Assembly: GCA_017998195.1 (NCBI GenBank)
Contig: JAGODN010000001.1
Location: 1-35,407 of the forward strand
Direction of reading: 5' to 3'
Length of the DNA: 35,407 nt
From: Desulfobulbus sp.
GTDB lineage: Bacteria > Desulfobacterota > Desulfobulbia > Desulfobulbales > Desulfobulbaceae
The notes under the pieces were generated by a model. That model had not been told where the DNA came from. It made no database searches and saw only the letters and a program-made list of their open reading frames with translations. The position numbers and the translations under genes are program-made. Positions 34,301 through 35,407 of this stretch are shown piece after piece (the first letter of the stretch is position 1; each line of letters starts with the position of its first letter).

Positions 34301-34930
34301 ACCGGCTGCGGCATGAACGACGACATCCTCGCCCACCTGTTCGAGCCGTTCTTCACCACCAAGGAGCTGGGCAAGGGCACCGGCCTGGGGCTGGCCACGG
34401 TCTACGGCATTGTCCGCCAGAACGGCGGCTGCATCGAGGTCGACAGCCGGCCGGACCGGGGCGCGGTGTTCCGCATCTACCTGCCGGGGCACGAGGGCAG
34501 CGGACTGCCGGAGGCGGCGGAAGGAGCGGCCCTGCCGGTGGCCGGCGGCAGTGAGACCATCCTCCTGGTCGAGGACGAGCCCCTGATCCTGGAGATGGTC
34601 ACCGCCATGCTCGCCCCGCTGGGCTTCACCGTGCTCGCGGCGGCGACCCCGGCCGAGGCCCTGCGATTGGCGCGGGAACACACCGGCACCATCGACCTGC
34701 TGCTCACCGACGTGGTCATGCCGGAGATGAACGGCCGCGAACTGGCGGCGCGGCTGGTCGAAATCCGGCCGGGGCTGCGGCGGCTGTTCATGTCCGGCTA
34801 CACCGCGGACGTGATTGCCAGCCGGGGGGTGCTCGAGGAGGGGGTGGAGTTCGTGCAGAAGCCGTTCACGCGCAAACGGCTGGTGGCGCGCATCCGCCAG
34901 GTGCTCGACCGGCAGGAGGCGCCGGCCTGA
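31361..34930 (+). CDS. hybrid sensor histidine kinase (SBP3-TM-4xPAS-HK-REC)
   Basis: The 1189-residue protein is a membrane-bound hybrid kinase. A signal-like N-terminus (1 to about 22) leads to a periplasmic family-3 solute-binding domain (about 27-245), which could sense an amino acid or similar solute. One membrane helix follows (about 250-273). Four PAS domains lie at about 295-420, 428-552, 560-675 and 685-805. The histidine is H825 in the HDFNNML motif, and the ATPase domain has an N-box at N933 (NLCVN), a DTGCGM box and GKGTGLGLATVYG (about 1007-1019). A receiver domain with phospho-acceptor D1117 (LLTDVVMPEMNG) ends the protein. AGGA lies six bases before the ATG. There is no separate output regulator nearby, so the phosphorelay target is unknown. 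Confidence 0.93.
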   Translation: MFRLCLLLLLLVPCSASGGSALPADRPLRVVMDNTYPPYVFLDSRGVPQGILPDQWRLWQERTGVRVEITALDWQDALAAMRAGRHDVLDTAFRTEERDQWLEFGRPYARIEVAAFFASEIGGITDIDSLHGFAVAAKEGDAVIGHLRSRGVDNLLLFKGYEAIVEAARDNKVNVFVIDKPPALHYLHKYNLHRRFNASLPLEAGDFHRAVARGQTDLLNAIEAGFAAIPAAELAAIDQKWRGIPLLDRLPLRLLLSAAGGACALILALFLWNRTLRRAVHHRTAELEQSREVLRESEARYRELVEDANSIILRMDSTGRITFFNEFAQTFFGYPAEEVLGQNVVGTIVPEHDSAGVDLRALIADLGVRPERYLTSENENMRRDGSRVWISWTNRPVYDPAGHLIGLLSVGNDVTGRREASEALGRERERLESVISGSRLGTWEWNVQTGELVVNETWARQLGRTLAELAPCSLDTWAELVHPDDLEPARQALQRCVDGDSADYDAEFRLRHRDGRWVWILSRGRLLTRDPAGRPLLLFGTHTDITGLKQAEEELRASNELLSRFIRHSPIYAFIKEIEPDGSRTLRASDNYQDMLGIPGSAMVGRTMHELFPAEFADRIVADDRRVVERGEILQLEEEFAGRCYTTIKFPITFGERRLLAGYTIDVTERRRTEEELRRREEQLQQMIEILPIGLWITDRHGSLLRGNPAGRTIWGGAPAASDGPGAFPARRLPGREPVAAEECALARTLQSGATVTDELLEIEAADGTRKTILAYSAPVRDHRGDIDGAILVHLDISDRKALEEQLIQAQKMESIGRLAGGVAHDFNNMLSVILGHTELALDTAGLSRPLSGRLQSIREAVQRSTDLTQQLLAFARRQTAAPRVLDLNATVAGMLKMIRRLIGEDIDLTWLPAGGLPPVRIDPSQVDQILVNLCVNARDAIGDTGRITIETASVTFDQADCVRHPEVAPGGYVRLSVRDTGCGMNDDILAHLFEPFFTTKELGKGTGLGLATVYGIVRQNGGCIEVDSRPDRGAVFRIYLPGHEGSGLPEAAEGAALPVAGGSETILLVEDEPLILEMVTAMLAPLGFTVLAAATPAEALRLAREHTGTIDLLLTDVVMPEMNGRELAARLVEIRPGLRRLFMSGYTADVIASRGVLEEGVEFVQKPFTRKRLVARIRQVLDRQEAPA

Positions 34931-34972
34931 GCGGTTGCGCCGCGGCGGAGGGCTGGTGGCCGGGCGGCCCGC

Positions 34973-35407
34973 TCAGCGGGATGCGGTCGTGGCGACGGGT
35001 TGGAGGGCTTTGGCGAGCCGGGCCAGGAACTGCGGTTCCATGGCCTCGGCCACCCGGTTTTCGGTGCGGGCGCAGCGGACCACGATCAGGTCGTGCGAGG
35101 GCAGGATGAAGGCGAAGTTGCCGCCGGAGCCGAACATGCGCACCATGTCGGCGGGCAGATCCCTGCCGAAGTAGCCGTCCACGTTGGCGCGCATGTTCTG
35201 GTACCAGGGCGCGGTCCGGGTGCGCTCGATCCATTGCGGGTCGACGATCTGCCGGTCCTGCCAGCGGCCCTTGCGGAGGACGAGGTAGGCGAAGCGGGCG
35301 TAGTCCCGCGGGGTCATGCACAGGCCGCCGTGGGTCACCCAGCGGTGCGTCCCCGGCGGCGGGTGGTGGTAGGAGACCCCGGAGAAGCCGATGGGCGCCA
35401 GGATCCG
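34973..35407 (-). CDS. beta-lactamase-family serine hydrolase, C-terminal part (5' truncated by window edge)
   Basis: The minus-strand frame is open to the last base, so only the C-terminal 144 codons are present. The segment THGGLCMTPRDYARFAYLVL followed by WQDRQIVDPQWIE is typical of class-C-beta-lactamase-like esterases and serine hydrolases. FGSGGNFAFILPSHDLIVV probably carries the K/H-x-G-like strand of the active site. The catalytic S-x-x-K would lie outside the window. Such proteins are more often esterases or peptidases than antibiotic-resistance enzymes. It converges on the sensor kinase gene across 42 bases with no clear terminator. Confidence 0.75.
   Translation of the reverse strand, partial: RILAPIGFSGVSYHHPPPGTHRWVTHGGLCMTPRDYARFAYLVLRKGRWQDRQIVDPQWIERTRTAPWYQNMRANVDGYFGRDLPADMVRMFGSGGNFAFILPSHDLIVVRCARTENRVAEAMEPQFLARLAKALQPVATTASR

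Noticed and set aside
34931..34972. Terminator between the sensor kinase and the serine hydrolase gene
   Set aside because: The GC-rich sequence can form weak pairings but no hairpin is followed by a T-run on either strand.

Overview
The window is high-G+C bacterial chromosome carrying about 32 densely packed genes on both strands, with short intergenic gaps. The gene set suggests a Gram-negative of the former Deltaproteobacteria (Desulfobacterota, perhaps Desulfobulbales). It includes a GTP-type PEP carboxykinase with an unusual P-loop, a glutaredoxin/ferredoxin:thioredoxin-reductase-type fusion, a CD1871A-type small CXXC protein beside a NapH-like ferredoxin, and a conserved 67-aa orphan. 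That placement is inference from gene content. I see no insertion sequence, phage gene, CRISPR array or rRNA. This looks like core chromosome, not a mobile island.

Layout. 1-5000: the 3' end of a transketolase-like gene (+), then on the minus strand a hotdog thioesterase, pyruvate kinase and GTP-PEPCK (pckG), which together form a PEP/pyruvate node. pckG has its own promoter and a terminator-like hairpin in its leader. 5000-9000: radA (+), a PaaI-type thioesterase (-), an HDOD protein and a nitroreductase (+), a strong bidirectional terminator, and tRNA-Pro(TGG) (-). 9100-14200: a minus-strand series parA-parB-CD1871A-like-4Fe4S membrane protein-SH3 protein, with overlapping or near-overlapping start and stop codons, followed by bioC and bioD. 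A perfect 16-bp parS site lies between parA and the divergent nadB.

14158-24400: nadB (+), a secreted protein of unknown function (-), a DUF1992 protein (+), a minus-strand run folA-rsmE-dtd-M16C metallopeptidase, and a divergent 743-aa membrane protein of unknown function with three EF-hand-like loops. 24400-29500: a minus-strand operon DUF2177-DUF1295-FAD oxidoreductase-[DUF1365::cyclopropane-fatty-acid synthase fusion]-DUF2878. It reads as a membrane-lipid modification system and is the best candidate in the window for an incompletely described pathway. 29600-35407: an FMN-binding split-barrel protein (-), a 67-aa orphan with strong expression signals (+), the glutaredoxin-FTR fusion (-), a large hybrid sensor kinase (+), and the C-terminal part of a class-C-beta-lactamase-like serine hydrolase (-) cut by the window edge.

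All calls come from reading the sequence; no database search was run. Start codons were chosen from ribosome-binding sites, family-typical N-termini and overlaps with neighbours.
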